Assembly (NCBI RefSeq): GCF_900169065.1
Contig: NZ_FXZB01000009.1
Span: forward strand, 1 to 64,000
Source of the DNA: Brevibacterium aurantiacum
GTDB lineage: Bacteria; Actinomycetota; Actinomycetes; Actinomycetales; Brevibacteriaceae
Reading direction: 5' to 3'
Length of the DNA: 64,000 bases
Shown here: positions 35,115 through 44,068 of the stretch, piece after piece
Numbering within the stretch: the stretch's first letter is position 1
How the letters are laid out: every line of letters starts with the position of its first letter
The notes under the pieces: model-generated
Seen by the model: the letters and a program-made list of their open reading frames with translations, nothing else
The model's database searches: none
What the model was told of the DNA's origin: nothing
Made by a program: the position numbers and the translations under genes

Positions 35115-36062
35115 GTGATTGTGCCTGCGAATGAGTGCGGTAAGTTGTTGGCTGTGACGTTATTGACCGCACGCGACATTCGCGAAATCGCCGCCGACAT
35201 CGGTCTGCGCCCGACTAAGCAGAAGGGGCAGAACTTCGTCATCGACCCCAATACCGTGCGCTCGATCGTCGCGTCCGCGAAGCTGCAGGGACACAGCAGT
35301 GTCGTCGAGATCGGACCCGGTCTGGGGTCGCTGACCCTGGGTCTGCTGGAGGCCGGGCACGATGTCACCGCCGTCGAAATCGACGAGGTCCTGGCGCAGC
35401 GACTGCCCGCAACGGTGAAGAAGTACGGACACACGGACGACGCTGCCGAGGGAGCCGCGAACTTCGAGCTCGTCAATGCCGATGCCCTCAGAGTCACCGA
35501 ACTGCCGACCGCCCCCGAGGCACTGGTCGCGAACCTGCCCTACAACGTTGCGGTCCCGGTGCTGCTGCATTTCCTCGAGATCTTCCCGAGCCTGAAGTCA
35601 GTGCTCGTCATGGTCCAGCTCGAGGTCGCCGAACGACTCGCCGCCGGCCCCGGCTCCCGCACCTACGGTGTGCCCAGCGTCAAGGCCCAGTGGTACGGCG
35701 ACGTCACTCTGGCCGGACGCATCGGCAAGAACGTGTTCTGGCCGGCCCCGAACATCGACTCCGGACTCGTCCACATCGACGTGACCCGCACTCAGCGGGA
35801 CCTGCAGCAGCGCCGTCGCCTATTCAGCGTCGTCGACGCGGCCTTCGCCCAACGTCGCAAGACTCTCCGTGCGGCACTGGCCACTTGGGCCGGCAGCCCC
35901 CAGCAGGCTGAAGAGTACCTGCGCGCCGCCGGAATCGATCCCAAAACACGAGGTGAGGCCCTCGGCGTCGCCGATTTCGAGCGCCTCGCCGCAGCCGGGG
36001 CCGCACCAGGCAGCCCGGACGCTCACGAAAGCCCGGACACACACGAAAGTCCACAGCCATGA
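35115..36062 (+). CDS. rsmA: 16S rRNA A1518/A1519 dimethyltransferase
   Basis: KsgA/RsmA adds four methyl groups to two adjacent adenosines near the 3' end of 16S rRNA. The SAM site is [16 protein letters not shown], with AVEID and the catalytic NLPYNVAVP motif, then [12 protein letters not shown] near the end. The GTG at 35115 is chosen for CAGGAG 6 nt upstream (315 residues). A GTG at 35154 gives 302 residues, matches the conserved N-terminus and has TAAGTT 7 nt upstream, so it remains possible. The C-terminal tail is His/Glu/Ser/Pro-repetitive. The stop overlaps ispE (ATGA), the standard rsmA-ispE pair. Confidence 0.95.
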   Translation: MIVPANECGKLLAVTLLTARDIREIAADIGLRPTKQKGQNFVIDPNTVRSIVASAKLQGHSSVVEIGPGLGSLTLGLLEAGHDVTAVEIDEVLAQRLPATVKKYGHTDDAAEGAANFELVNADALRVTELPTAPEALVANLPYNVAVPVLLHFLEIFPSLKSVLVMVQLEVAERLAAGPGSRTYGVPSVKAQWYGDVTLAGRIGKNVFWPAPNIDSGLVHIDVTRTQRDLQQRRRLFSVVDAAFAQRRKTLRAALATWAGSPQQAEEYLRAAGIDPKTRGEALGVADFERLAAAGAAPGSPDAHESPDTHESPQP

Positions 36063-37009
36063 GCGCACAGCTGCACTCGTGCCCGAGAACCCAGACACCG
36101 GTGAAGGTGCAGGCACCGGGGAAGATCAACGTTCACCTCGGTGTCGGTGGAGCAGGCGCGGACGGATATCACGAACTCGCGACGGTCTTCCAGGCACTCA
36201 ACCTCAACGAGACCCTGACCCTCATTCCCGGGGGCAGCTCCTCGATCGTCGTCGGCGGCCGGTACGGAGACGCCGAGGTTCCTCAGGACGAGTCGAACTT
36301 CGCTCGCAAAGCCATCAACCTGCTCATCGCAGCCCTCGAAGATGACCGTGACGTCGACGTGCTGCGCGACCTCGACATCGTCATCGACAAACAGGTGCCC
36401 GTCGCCGGCGGCATGGGAGGCGGATCGGCCGACGCAGCCGCGGCACTGGTCGGAGCGGCCCACCTCATCGGGGGAGTGGAAGAGTCGATCCTTCAGGAGT
36501 GCGCGGTCGCCGTCGGCGCCGATGTCGCGTTCCTCCTCCACGGCGGAACTGCGATCGGTCACGGACGCGGGGAGAAGCTCAGCCCCGTCCTCACCCGCGG
36601 ATCATTCCACTGGGTCATGGCCACCTCGGCGGGGCAGCTGTCGACCCCGGCGATGTACGCACGGTTCGACGAACTCACGCCCGACCCCGAGCCTGCCGTC
36701 GTGCCCGCCGAGGTGCTCACGGCGCTCGCCGCCGGTGACCCGGACACCCTGGCCACGGCCGCCGCGAACGACCTCACCGATGCCGCAATATCGGCCATGC
36801 CCGAACTCGCCGAGGTGATGGAAGCCGGCCGCGACGCCGGTGCACTCCTGCCCCTGCTCAGCGGTTCCGGTCCGACGATCGGCTTCCTCGCCCGCGACGC
36901 CCACCACGCCCTCGACCTCGCCGTCCTGCTCCAAGCCACGCGAGGAGTCAAGGAAGCGCTGCGAACCACGGGACCCGCCCCCGGCGCCCACGTCATCGAA
37001 TCGCACTGA
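36059..37009 (+). CDS. ispE: 4-diphosphocytidyl-2-C-methyl-D-erythritol kinase
   Basis: GHMP kinase of the MEP isoprenoid pathway. The 316-residue chain has the N-terminal [11 protein letters not shown] with Lys22, the ATP-binding [17 protein letters not shown] (114-130) and the C-terminal GSGPTIGF. Its ATG overlaps the rsmA stop by 4 nt and its stop overlaps the next start by 1 nt. The adjacent regulator gene may therefore be read from the rsmA promoter. Confidence 0.96.
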   Translation: MSAQLHSCPRTQTPVKVQAPGKINVHLGVGGAGADGYHELATVFQALNLNETLTLIPGGSSSIVVGGRYGDAEVPQDESNFARKAINLLIAALEDDRDVDVLRDLDIVIDKQVPVAGGMGGGSADAAAALVGAAHLIGGVEESILQECAVAVGADVAFLLHGGTAIGHGRGEKLSPVLTRGSFHWVMATSAGQLSTPAMYARFDELTPDPEPAVVPAEVLTALAAGDPDTLATAAANDLTDAAISAMPELAEVMEAGRDAGALLPLLSGSGPTIGFLARDAHHALDLAVLLQATRGVKEALRTTGPAPGAHVIESH

Positions 37010-37755
37010 TGGCTGGAGCGAAGGGTCCGAGCACGGGAGCTGCCGGCGGCAACCTCCACGAGAGCCTGCTCAACTCGGTGGGCACGGACATCGTCACCGG
37101 TGACCTGGCACCGGGAACGGTCATCAGGGCCGAAGAGCTGCGCGTGCGCTACGAGGTCTCACTGTCGGTGGTGCGCGAAGTCGTGCGGGTCCTGGAATCC
37201 CTGGGGATGGTCAAGCCGATTCGTCGCCTGGGTCTGGTGATTCTGTCCATGGAGGAATGGACCATCCTCGACCCACTGATCGTGCGGTGGCGAATGGCGG
37301 CAACCCCGGCACTGCAGCTGCGCTCGCTGACGGAGCTGCGAGTCGCCATCGAACCGCAGGCAGCATACCTCGCGGCCATCCATGCCTCAGCCGATGTGGC
37401 CGAGGAGATCATGCGGTTGGCCGCCAGAATGCGCGCCAGCGGAAGCAAAGGCGATGTCGAAGCGGTGCTGGAGGTCGACATCGCCTACCACCGTGCAGTC
37501 CTGAGAGCCGGCGGCAATGAGCTCTTCGCCTCTTTCGACACAGTCGTCGCCGAGATCCTGCGAGGTCGCACGCACGCCGGACTGATGCCGAAATTCCCTC
37601 ATCCGGATGCGCTGCAATGGCACTTCGATGTTGCCGACGCCATCGGCAACGGCGACCCCGAGCGCGCTCATGCTGCGATGACGAAAATGATGGATCGAGC
37701 ATTCACCGAGATGGAAGACGCCTGGGAGGGCCAACCCCGCCTGAAGACGTACTGA
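37009..37755 (+). CDS. FadR-subfamily GntR regulator, probable gluconate regulator
   Basis: 248 residues: winged helix-turn-helix at ~20-80 (SLLNSVGTDIVTGDLAPG, LSVVREVVRVLESLGMV), then a C-terminal all-helical FCD ligand domain with DIAYHRAVL and other His residues that commonly bind a metal and an organic acid. Position beside gntP, gntK and gnd suggests that gluconate or 6-phosphogluconate is the effector. It starts within the ispE stop (TGATG) and is convergent with gntP. Confidence 0.85.
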   Translation: MAGAKGPSTGAAGGNLHESLLNSVGTDIVTGDLAPGTVIRAEELRVRYEVSLSVVREVVRVLESLGMVKPIRRLGLVILSMEEWTILDPLIVRWRMAATPALQLRSLTELRVAIEPQAAYLAAIHASADVAEEIMRLAARMRASGSKGDVEAVLEVDIAYHRAVLRAGGNELFASFDTVVAEILRGRTHAGLMPKFPHPDALQWHFDVADAIGNGDPERAHAAMTKMMDRAFTEMEDAWEGQPRLKTY

Positions 37756-37787
37756 TCAGAACGTGAGACGCACTGATCAGAACGCGC
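37746..37787. repeat. 21-bp tandem repeat that carries the stop codons of two convergent genes
   Basis: Units 37746-37766 and 37767-37787 each contain ACTGATCAGAACG. The palindrome TGATCA gives TGA on the plus strand in unit 1 (regulator stop, 37753-37755) and TCA, read as TGA on the minus strand, in unit 2 (gntP stop, 37777-37779). Confidence 0.75.
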
Positions 37788-39180
37788 TGACAACTCCGTA
37801 GAGGGCGAGGCTGAGGGCGAAGCCGACGAGGCCCTGAATGGTCTGAGCCACGGTCCAGGTCTTCAGCGTGGTCTTCGTGTCCATGCCGAAGAACCTGGAG
37901 ACCAGCCAGAAGCCTGAATCGTTGACATGGCTGGCCACCACGGAGCCTGCGGCCAGGGACAGGACGATGGCGACGACCTGCAGGCTCGAGAAGTCCGGGT
38001 TGCCGACGACGACCGGCTGCATGAGAGCCGCAGCAGTTGTGAGCGCGACCGTGGCCGAGCCTTGGACGATGCGCACGATCGCTGCGATGACGAATCCGGC
38101 CACGATGACTGGTAGTCCCAGAGTCGCCAGGGAGTCGGCGATGGAATCACCGATCCCGCTGGCTCGCAGCACACCGCCGAACATGCCGCCGGCTCCGGTG
38201 ATGAGGATGATCGAGCAGACAGGGCCCAGTGCCGAGTCGACGATGTTCTCGACCATGCTGCTGCCCTTCTTCTTGCGCCATCCCAGCAGCCACATGGCCG
38301 CCAGCACGGTGATGAGCAGGGCGATCGGAGTTTCCCCGAGCATCCGCAGCGAGGTGATGAGAGTGGATTCGGCGTCGACCCAGCCGGCCTCACCGGCGAA
38401 GTTCAGGCCGGTGTTGAGGAAGATGAGCACGAGCGGCAGGGCAAGCAGGACGAGGACCGTTGAGAGCTTGGGTGAGGACCTGAAGTCGGCGAACTCCTCG
38501 GCCGGGTCATGGGCCAGGAGCGACGGGACGGGGACATTGACGCGTTTGCCGATGAAGAGCCCGAACAGATACCCACACAGGTACCAGGTCGGCACGGCGA
38601 TGATGAGACCGCAGATGAGGACGAGTCCGACATTCGCGCCCAGAAGTCCGGATGCGGCCACGGGACCAGGGTGCGGCGGGACGAAGATGTGCATGGCCGA
38701 GAAAGCGATTGCCGAGGGCATGGCGTAGAGAAGCAGAGAGCCGCCGAGGCGCTTGGCCACGGTGAAGATGATCGGCAGCATGACGACCAGGCCGGCATCG
38801 AAGAAGATCGGGAACCCGAACAGCAGCGAGGTCAGCCCCAAGGCCAATGGCGCACGCTTCTCTCCGAAGGCTCTGATGAGTGCGTCCGTGAGCACCTGCG
38901 CCCCACCGGAGAGTTCAAGCATCCTGCCGAGCATGGCGCCGAGCCCCACGAGGAGTGCGACGCTGGCCAATGTGGATCCGAATCCGTCGTACATGACCGG
39001 CACCAGATCGCCGGGGCTGATCCCTGCGGCCAGGGCGGTGAGCACGCTGACCACGACAAGCGCGATGAAGGCGTGAAGTCTGAAACGGATGATGAGGATG
39101 AGCAGCACCGCGATGGCTGCTGCGGCGATGCCGAGCAGCGCCGGGGCTGACAGCGTCCAGTTGAGTTCGATCTCGGTCAC
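37777..39180 (-). CDS. gntP: GntP-family gluconate:H+ symporter
   Basis: 467-residue membrane permease with 12 or more hydrophobic segments. The family blocks FGFPIFFDAGLVVMLPI, HIFVPPHPGPVAAS and HVNDSGFWLVSRFFGM are intact. It takes up gluconate or a related sugar acid with protons. The GTG start has AAGAGGAAA upstream. It lies behind gntK on the same strand with 93 nt between them and is probably co-transcribed. Confidence 0.93.
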   Translation of the reverse strand: MTEIELNWTLSAPALLGIAAAAIAVLLILIIRFRLHAFIALVVVSVLTALAAGISPGDLVPVMYDGFGSTLASVALLVGLGAMLGRMLELSGGAQVLTDALIRAFGEKRAPLALGLTSLLFGFPIFFDAGLVVMLPIIFTVAKRLGGSLLLYAMPSAIAFSAMHIFVPPHPGPVAASGLLGANVGLVLICGLIIAVPTWYLCGYLFGLFIGKRVNVPVPSLLAHDPAEEFADFRSSPKLSTVLVLLALPLVLIFLNTGLNFAGEAGWVDAESTLITSLRMLGETPIALLITVLAAMWLLGWRKKKGSSMVENIVDSALGPVCSIILITGAGGMFGGVLRASGIGDSIADSLATLGLPVIVAGFVIAAIVRIVQGSATVALTTAAALMQPVVVGNPDFSSLQVVAIVLSLAAGSVVASHVNDSGFWLVSRFFGMDTKTTLKTWTVAQTIQGLVGFALSLALYGVVSAF

Positions 39181-39273
39181 AATTTCCTCTTCCTTGAGGT
39201 TCGACAGCGCTCAGGTGGCAGCCGATGGCGGTCAGATTGGAGTGGGCGGTGGTCGGGTGGCATGAGGCTCGGG

Positions 39274-39771
39274 TCAGCTGCCCTGGGGGAGGCGTTCGAT
39301 GATGTATCGACTCACCTCGTCGGGGGACAGGTCGATGGGCGCGAGGAAATGTGCTTCCTCGACGGCGAGTGGTTCCAGAGTCTCCAGCTGCGAGTCGACG
39401 AGCGTCGGCGACATGAACTCGTGTGAACGCCGCGCGAGATGTTCGACGATGATCTCGCGGTCCCCGGTGAGATGGACGAAGAAGGTGGCAGGTGCCTGCG
39501 CTCGCAGATAGTCCCGATAGCTGCGCCGCAGCGCGGAACAGGCGACGACAGGCGGCGGAGTCGCGATCAGCTCGCTCGCCACCGACTTCAGCCACGGCCA
39601 ACGATCCTCATCGTCGAGGGGGACTCCGGAACGCATCTTGTCTTTGTTGTCCTGGCTGTGGAGATCATCGGCGTCGACGAAGACGGCTCCGAGCTCTGCA
39701 GCCAAGCGACGGCCGATCAGGGTCTTTCCCGTGCCGGACACCCCCATGATGACAAGCGGGGGAAGGTCCAT
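39274..39771 (-). CDS. gntK: gluconokinase
   Basis: Phosphorylates gluconate to 6-phosphogluconate, the substrate of Gnd. The small kinase (165 residues) has P-loop GVSGTGKT (10-17), VDADDLHSQDNKDKMRSGVPLDD-like substrate region and CSALRRSYRDYLR. The ATG at 39771 has GAGAGG upstream, whereas an in-frame ATG at 39804 has no ribosome-binding site. Confidence 0.93.
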   Translation of the reverse strand: MDLPPLVIMGVSGTGKTLIGRRLAAELGAVFVDADDLHSQDNKDKMRSGVPLDDEDRWPWLKSVASELIATPPPVVACSALRRSYRDYLRAQAPATFFVHLTGDREIIVEHLARRSHEFMSPTLVDSQLETLEPLAVEEAHFLAPIDLSPDEVSRYIIERLPQGS

Positions 39772-39816
39772 ATCAACCGGCCTCTCGTAAAAATATGATG
39801 ACATTGCTAAACTGCA

Positions 39817-39850
39817 CTCATTAAATCAGATTTATAGAAATCTAAATGAG
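39817..39850. promoter_or_regulatory. A+T-rich dyad between gntK and gnd, candidate operator
   Basis: AGATTT (39828-39833) and AAATCT (39838-39843) are inverted around ATAG, inside an outer CTCATT (39817-39822) / AATGAG (39845-39850) pair. It lies in the divergent promoter region of the gluconate genes and is the most likely site for the FadR-type regulator encoded 2 kb away. Confidence 0.45.
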
Positions 39851-39906
39851 ACATGTGGAACTGTCAACTGCTGCGAGAACTTGGCAGCTGCGACATTTCA
39901 CCGTCA

Positions 39907-39971
39907 CTGGCAGCCACTGCTGGCGGCTATTGCTGGCAACCGACGCTGGCAGCCATGACCAGCAGCCACGA
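39907..39971 (+). repeat. five 13-bp tandem units in the gnd leader
   Basis: Units at 39907, 39920, 39933, 39946 and 39959: CTGGCAGCCACTG, CTGGCGGCTATTG, CTGGCAACCGACG, CTGGCAGCCATGA and a diverged CCAGCAGCCACGA. They end where the GAGGAAGAGG ribosome-binding site of gnd starts. Confidence 0.75.
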
Positions 39972-39986
39972 GGAAGAGGATTGGGT

Positions 39987-41522
39987 ATGACCGCAGAAGT
40001 GGGCGTGATCGGCACCGGAGTGATGGGCTCGAACCTCGCACGAAACCTCGCACGAAACCTGGCCGCTCGGTCCGGCGCACGAGTCGCTGTCTACGACCGC
40101 GATGTCGACCGCGCTCAGGCACTGGCAGTCGAACATCCCGACGCGGAATTCCTCGTCGCCTCCTCGCCGGCGGATCTGGCCAGCAAGCTCTCAGGCCCAC
40201 GCGTGGCGATCCTCATGGTCAATGCGGGCGCGGCAACGGACTCGGCGATCAGCGATCTGGTCGAGGTCTTCGAGCCTGGCGACGTCATCGTCGACGGCGG
40301 AAACTCGCTGTTCACCGACACGATTGCTCGTGGTGAGGCCGTGAGGCAGGCCGGAATCGAGTTCGTCGGGGTCGGCATCTCCGGGGGAGAGGTCGGTGCC
40401 CTCGAAGGGCCGTCGATGATGGTCGGCGGCACCGAATCCGCGTGGTCGAGGCTGCGACCGATCCTCGAACCCATCGCCGCACGCGCCGCAACCGGTGACG
40501 CACGTGCCGAGTCCAGCGACGGAAACGGCGCACCGGCGGATCGCGCACAAATTGACCAGGAATCGTGCATCGCCCATGTGGGCACCGATGGGGCCGGTCA
40601 CTTCGTCAAGATGATCCACAACGGGATCGAATACGCCGACATGCAGCTCATCGCCGAGGCCTTCGCGCTGCTGAGAAGCAGGCTCGGCCTTACTCCGTCC
40701 GAGATCGCCGAGGTCTTCAGGGAATGGAACCGCGGAGAACTCGAGTCCTACCTCATCGAAATCACCGCCGAGGTCCTCGATCACACCGATGCGGCCACAG
40801 GAAAGCCGTTCGTCGACGTCATCGCCGACTCTGCCGGGGCGAAGGGGACCGGCGGGTGGACCGTGAAGACCGGCCTCGATCTGGGTGTGCCTGTGGCCAC
40901 CATCGCCGAGGCGGTCTCGGCCAGGTCCCTGTCCTCGGTATCCGTACTGCGTTCCTCCGGGACGGCGTTGGACGGTCCATCGAGCACCACCTCGGCGGAT
41001 GACGACGCTGCCGCCACCTCGGCGCCGGTCGACCGTGACACGGTCATCGAAACCGTGCGACAAGCGCTGTTCACGGGAAAGATCCTCGCCTATGTGCAGG
41101 GCTTCCACGAGATCGCCGCCGGAGCACAGGAATACGGCTGGAAGACTGAACTCGGAGAAGTCGCCAGAATCTGGAGGGCGGGCTGCATCATCCGCGCCAG
41201 ATTCCTCGACCGGATCACGGAGGCCTTCGACGCCGATCCGAACCTGAGCTCTCTGCTGGCCGATCCGTATTTCCAGGATTCCCTCAATGCCGGGCAGCAG
41301 GCTCTGCGGGATACGGTCGCCGACGCGGCCTCGGCCGGCGTGCCGATTCCGGCCCTGGCCTCGGCGCTGTCGTACTTCGACGGCATCCGCACCTCCCGGT
41401 CCTCGGCAGCGCTGGTGCAGGGGCAGCGAGACTTCTTCGGGTCCCACACCTACGGGCGCGCAGATCGAGCGGGAACCTTCCACACCCTGTGGTCGGGTGA
41501 CCGCAGCGAAGTGCAGCTGTGA
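39987..41522 (+). CDS. gnd: 6-phosphogluconate dehydrogenase, decarboxylating
   Basis: Converts 6-phosphogluconate to ribulose-5-phosphate with NADP+. The Rossmann motif is GTGVMG (9-14). The signature GVGISGGEVGALEGPSMMVG and the catalytic Lys in DGAGHFVKMIHNGIEY are present, and the C-terminus FGSHTYGRADRAGTFHT is normal. At 511 residues it exceeds the usual ~480 because of three additions: a four-residue NLAR duplication in the first helix, an Ala/Asp/Ser insertion before the catalytic region (~170-190) and a Ser/Thr/Asp insertion (~330-350). The ATG at 39987 has GAGGAAGAGG upstream. Confidence 0.95.
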   Translation: MTAEVGVIGTGVMGSNLARNLARNLAARSGARVAVYDRDVDRAQALAVEHPDAEFLVASSPADLASKLSGPRVAILMVNAGAATDSAISDLVEVFEPGDVIVDGGNSLFTDTIARGEAVRQAGIEFVGVGISGGEVGALEGPSMMVGGTESAWSRLRPILEPIAARAATGDARAESSDGNGAPADRAQIDQESCIAHVGTDGAGHFVKMIHNGIEYADMQLIAEAFALLRSRLGLTPSEIAEVFREWNRGELESYLIEITAEVLDHTDAATGKPFVDVIADSAGAKGTGGWTVKTGLDLGVPVATIAEAVSARSLSSVSVLRSSGTALDGPSSTTSADDDAAATSAPVDRDTVIETVRQALFTGKILAYVQGFHEIAAGAQEYGWKTELGEVARIWRAGCIIRARFLDRITEAFDADPNLSSLLADPYFQDSLNAGQQALRDTVADAASAGVPIPALASALSYFDGIRTSRSSAALVQGQRDFFGSHTYGRADRAGTFHTLWSGDRSEVQL

Positions 41523-41587
41523 AGGGCGACGTCTCTGCAATTGGGCGGTAGTGGCCCAAACCACGTGAACATGGCAATGTGGGAGGC

Positions 41588-42730
41588 ATGACTTTGCCAC
41601 ACGAAGATGTTGACCCAGACGGCCTGCTCGAATACTCGGTGGTCTTCACCGACCGATCACTGAACCACATGTCGGGTCGATTCGTATCCGTCATGCAGGA
41701 CATCAACCGCGTCCTGCGCGAAGCCTATGACGCGCACAGCGTGGCCATCGTACCCGGTGGTGGCAGCTACGCCATGGAATCCGTGGCCAGGCAGCTCGCG
41801 ACCGGCAAGAAATGCCTCGTGGTCCGCAACGGGCTCTTCTCCTTCCGCTGGTCACAGATCCTCGACGCCGGATCCATTGCCAGCGAGACGACGGTGCTCA
41901 AGGCGTCCCCGAGCAGCGACGAGCACCAGTCGGCCTGGTCGCCGGCACCCATCGCCGAGGTGGCCTCCGCCATCGAGTCCGAACGCCCAGTAGTCGTGTT
42001 CGCACCCCACGTCGAAACCGCCTCCGGAATGCTGCTGCCCGACGACTACGTGCGCCAGATCAGCGACGCGGTCCACAGCGTGGGCGGTGTCTTCGTCCTC
42101 GACTGCATCGCCTCCGGTGCAGTGTGGGCCTCGCAGACGGATCTGGGTGTCGACGTCCTCATCAGCGCTCCGCAGAAGGGGTGGAGCGGTTCACCCTGCG
42201 CAGGATACGTCATGCTCAGCGAAGCAGGCCGCGCCGCCGTTCAGGATTCCACGTCGACGAGCTTCGCGATGGACCTCAAGAAGTGGCTGTTCATCGCCGA
42301 CGAGTACGAAGAGGGTCGGGCGCCGTACCACGCGACGATGCCCACCGATTCGCTGGCACACAATGCCGCCATCATGCTGGAGACCGAGCAGCTCGGCTTC
42401 GATAAGCTCTCGGCGGCACAGTTCGAACTCGGCGACCGGGTCCGCAAGGTCTTCGCCGAGCGCGGGCTGCCCTCTGTCGCGACACCGGAGTTCGCCTCGC
42501 CCAGCGTGGTCGTCGTCCACACGGACAACCCGAAGCTGGCCACCGGCGCACAGTTCAAGGAAGCCGGCGTGCAGATCGCTGCCGGTGTTCCCCTGCAGTG
42601 CGACGAGCCCGAGGACTTCTCGACCTTCCGCATCGGTCTCTTCGGTCTCGACAAGCTCGGCGACATCGACGGCACGATCACCCGTCTCGAAACCGCGCTC
42701 GATTCGATCGGCGTGACGCCGCAGTCGTGA
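41588..42730 (+). CDS. class V aminotransferase (alanine-glyoxylate / serine-pyruvate type)
   Basis: PLP enzyme of 380 residues. It has the fold's GGGSYAMESVARQL and VRNGLFSFRW near the N-terminus, FVLDCIASGAVW with the PLP-ring Asp, and the PLP Lys in SAPQKGWSG. The exact amino donor cannot be assigned. GGGAGG is only 1 nt before the ATG, too close to act; CAATGT 7 nt upstream suggests a leaderless message. A GTG at 41579 is the alternative start. No partner gene is evident; the next gene starts 50 nt later. Confidence 0.83.
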   Translation: MTLPHEDVDPDGLLEYSVVFTDRSLNHMSGRFVSVMQDINRVLREAYDAHSVAIVPGGGSYAMESVARQLATGKKCLVVRNGLFSFRWSQILDAGSIASETTVLKASPSSDEHQSAWSPAPIAEVASAIESERPVVVFAPHVETASGMLLPDDYVRQISDAVHSVGGVFVLDCIASGAVWASQTDLGVDVLISAPQKGWSGSPCAGYVMLSEAGRAAVQDSTSTSFAMDLKKWLFIADEYEEGRAPYHATMPTDSLAHNAAIMLETEQLGFDKLSAAQFELGDRVRKVFAERGLPSVATPEFASPSVVVVHTDNPKLATGAQFKEAGVQIAAGVPLQCDEPEDFSTFRIGLFGLDKLGDIDGTITRLETALDSIGVTPQS

Positions 42731-42779
42731 TCGAACACCGACCGCGCAGGACTGTCGTGGTGAATTCTAAAGAGCTGGC

Positions 42780-43937
42780 GTGAGCTCGGCGCTGCCGGAA
42801 GTCGCCCTCAGAATCCGAGAGGATGAAGACAGCATTGCTGATCTTGCAGCCTCTCGGATCTACGGCGAGCTGGCAACCTACGTGGGGGTACCACGAGATG
42901 AACTGCTTGCCTCGGTGAGGACAAATGCCCGCCGCGCCGTAGACGTCTTGATCTCTCGGCAGATTCCCGCAGTCTCAGAGAATGCCGAGCACAGGGCGAC
43001 TACACGTGCGCGGATTGACGAGAACGTGCCCATTGAGGACATAATACGGGCTTACCGAATCAGCTTGAGCGCCACGCACGAGTCGTTTATCTCAAAGGCC
43101 ACAGCTGCCGGTCTTGATCCCCAGAACACGCTGGATGGGGCCACACTGCTGTGGCGTCTCGGTGATTGGTTCACCGCCGGCGCCGCGGCAGAGTACCGCT
43201 ACCGAGCGGGCACTGAAGCGATGAAGCAGTCATTTGAAATCGGTTCATTGGTGCGTAAGTTGACGACAGATTCCGTCATTGACGACGACACCAGGCAGCG
43301 GGCGAAGAAATACGATGTGGACATCGATGGAGTCTATGCTGTTGCGGCCATCCCGGCCGCTGGCCATGACGTAGAGAAGATCATCCGTGATGTGAAGTCG
43401 TCGGGTTCGACAGCTCGAGCCCAGGCTCTGGTTGCGCAGATCGACCTTCGAGTTGTCGCCATCGTTGCTCGAACCCCGACCGTGACAGTTTCGGACGTGC
43501 CCTTAGCGATCGGCCCGTTCGGACCACTGGTGCACCTTGTCAGGTCGGCGCGAATCTGTGAGCAGGTCTGGAAGCTGGCACGCAAAGAGCCGTCAGGGAT
43601 TCACAGTATGGAATCGTATGCCTGGAAGCTGGCCGTACCGGACTCCACGGATATCAATGAATATCTGATCCACCGGTACATAAGTCCTCTCCGTCCGGCC
43701 ACAGCCGCTGGCCGAGACATGCTGGAAACACTTCGTACATGGCTGAGAGCATCGTCGTCTGTGAGGCAGACTTCGAAAGAACTGAACGTGCATGAGAACA
43801 CTGTCAGATACCGTCTGCAGAAGTTCAGCGATCTGACTGGAGGCTTCGAGCACGGAATCGATGAGCTATTCGGATTGCGGTGGGCGTTGGAGGCATACGA
43901 CAGCGGATTCGCTGCAAACACGGACCCCACTGATTGA
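42780..43937 (+). CDS. PucR-type transcriptional regulator
   Basis: 385-residue regulator with a long N-terminal sensor (~1-300) and the PucR C-terminal helix-turn-helix (~335-365; SVRQTSKELNVHENTVRYRL then QKFSDLTG). PucR proteins usually activate a neighbouring catabolic operon when its substrate is present. Here the ligase and transporter genes follow on the same strand. The GTG start has AAAGAG nearby. Base composition is more A+T-rich than in the flanks. Confidence 0.85.
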   Translation: MSSALPEVALRIREDEDSIADLAASRIYGELATYVGVPRDELLASVRTNARRAVDVLISRQIPAVSENAEHRATTRARIDENVPIEDIIRAYRISLSATHESFISKATAAGLDPQNTLDGATLLWRLGDWFTAGAAAEYRYRAGTEAMKQSFEIGSLVRKLTTDSVIDDDTRQRAKKYDVDIDGVYAVAAIPAAGHDVEKIIRDVKSSGSTARAQALVAQIDLRVVAIVARTPTVTVSDVPLAIGPFGPLVHLVRSARICEQVWKLARKEPSGIHSMESYAWKLAVPDSTDINEYLIHRYISPLRPATAAGRDMLETLRTWLRASSSVRQTSKELNVHENTVRYRLQKFSDLTGGFEHGIDELFGLRWALEAYDSGFAANTDPTD

Positions 43938-44068
43938 TTTATAGAGTTTTCTCTAACTCTGACCGTGAAACTTCGGAGACTTCGACGTATCAGCTCAATG
44001 GGGTACCTGCAATGATTGTGACCATCAACAAGTTCACAAGACGTCAACGATGACAGTGGAGCCACAGA

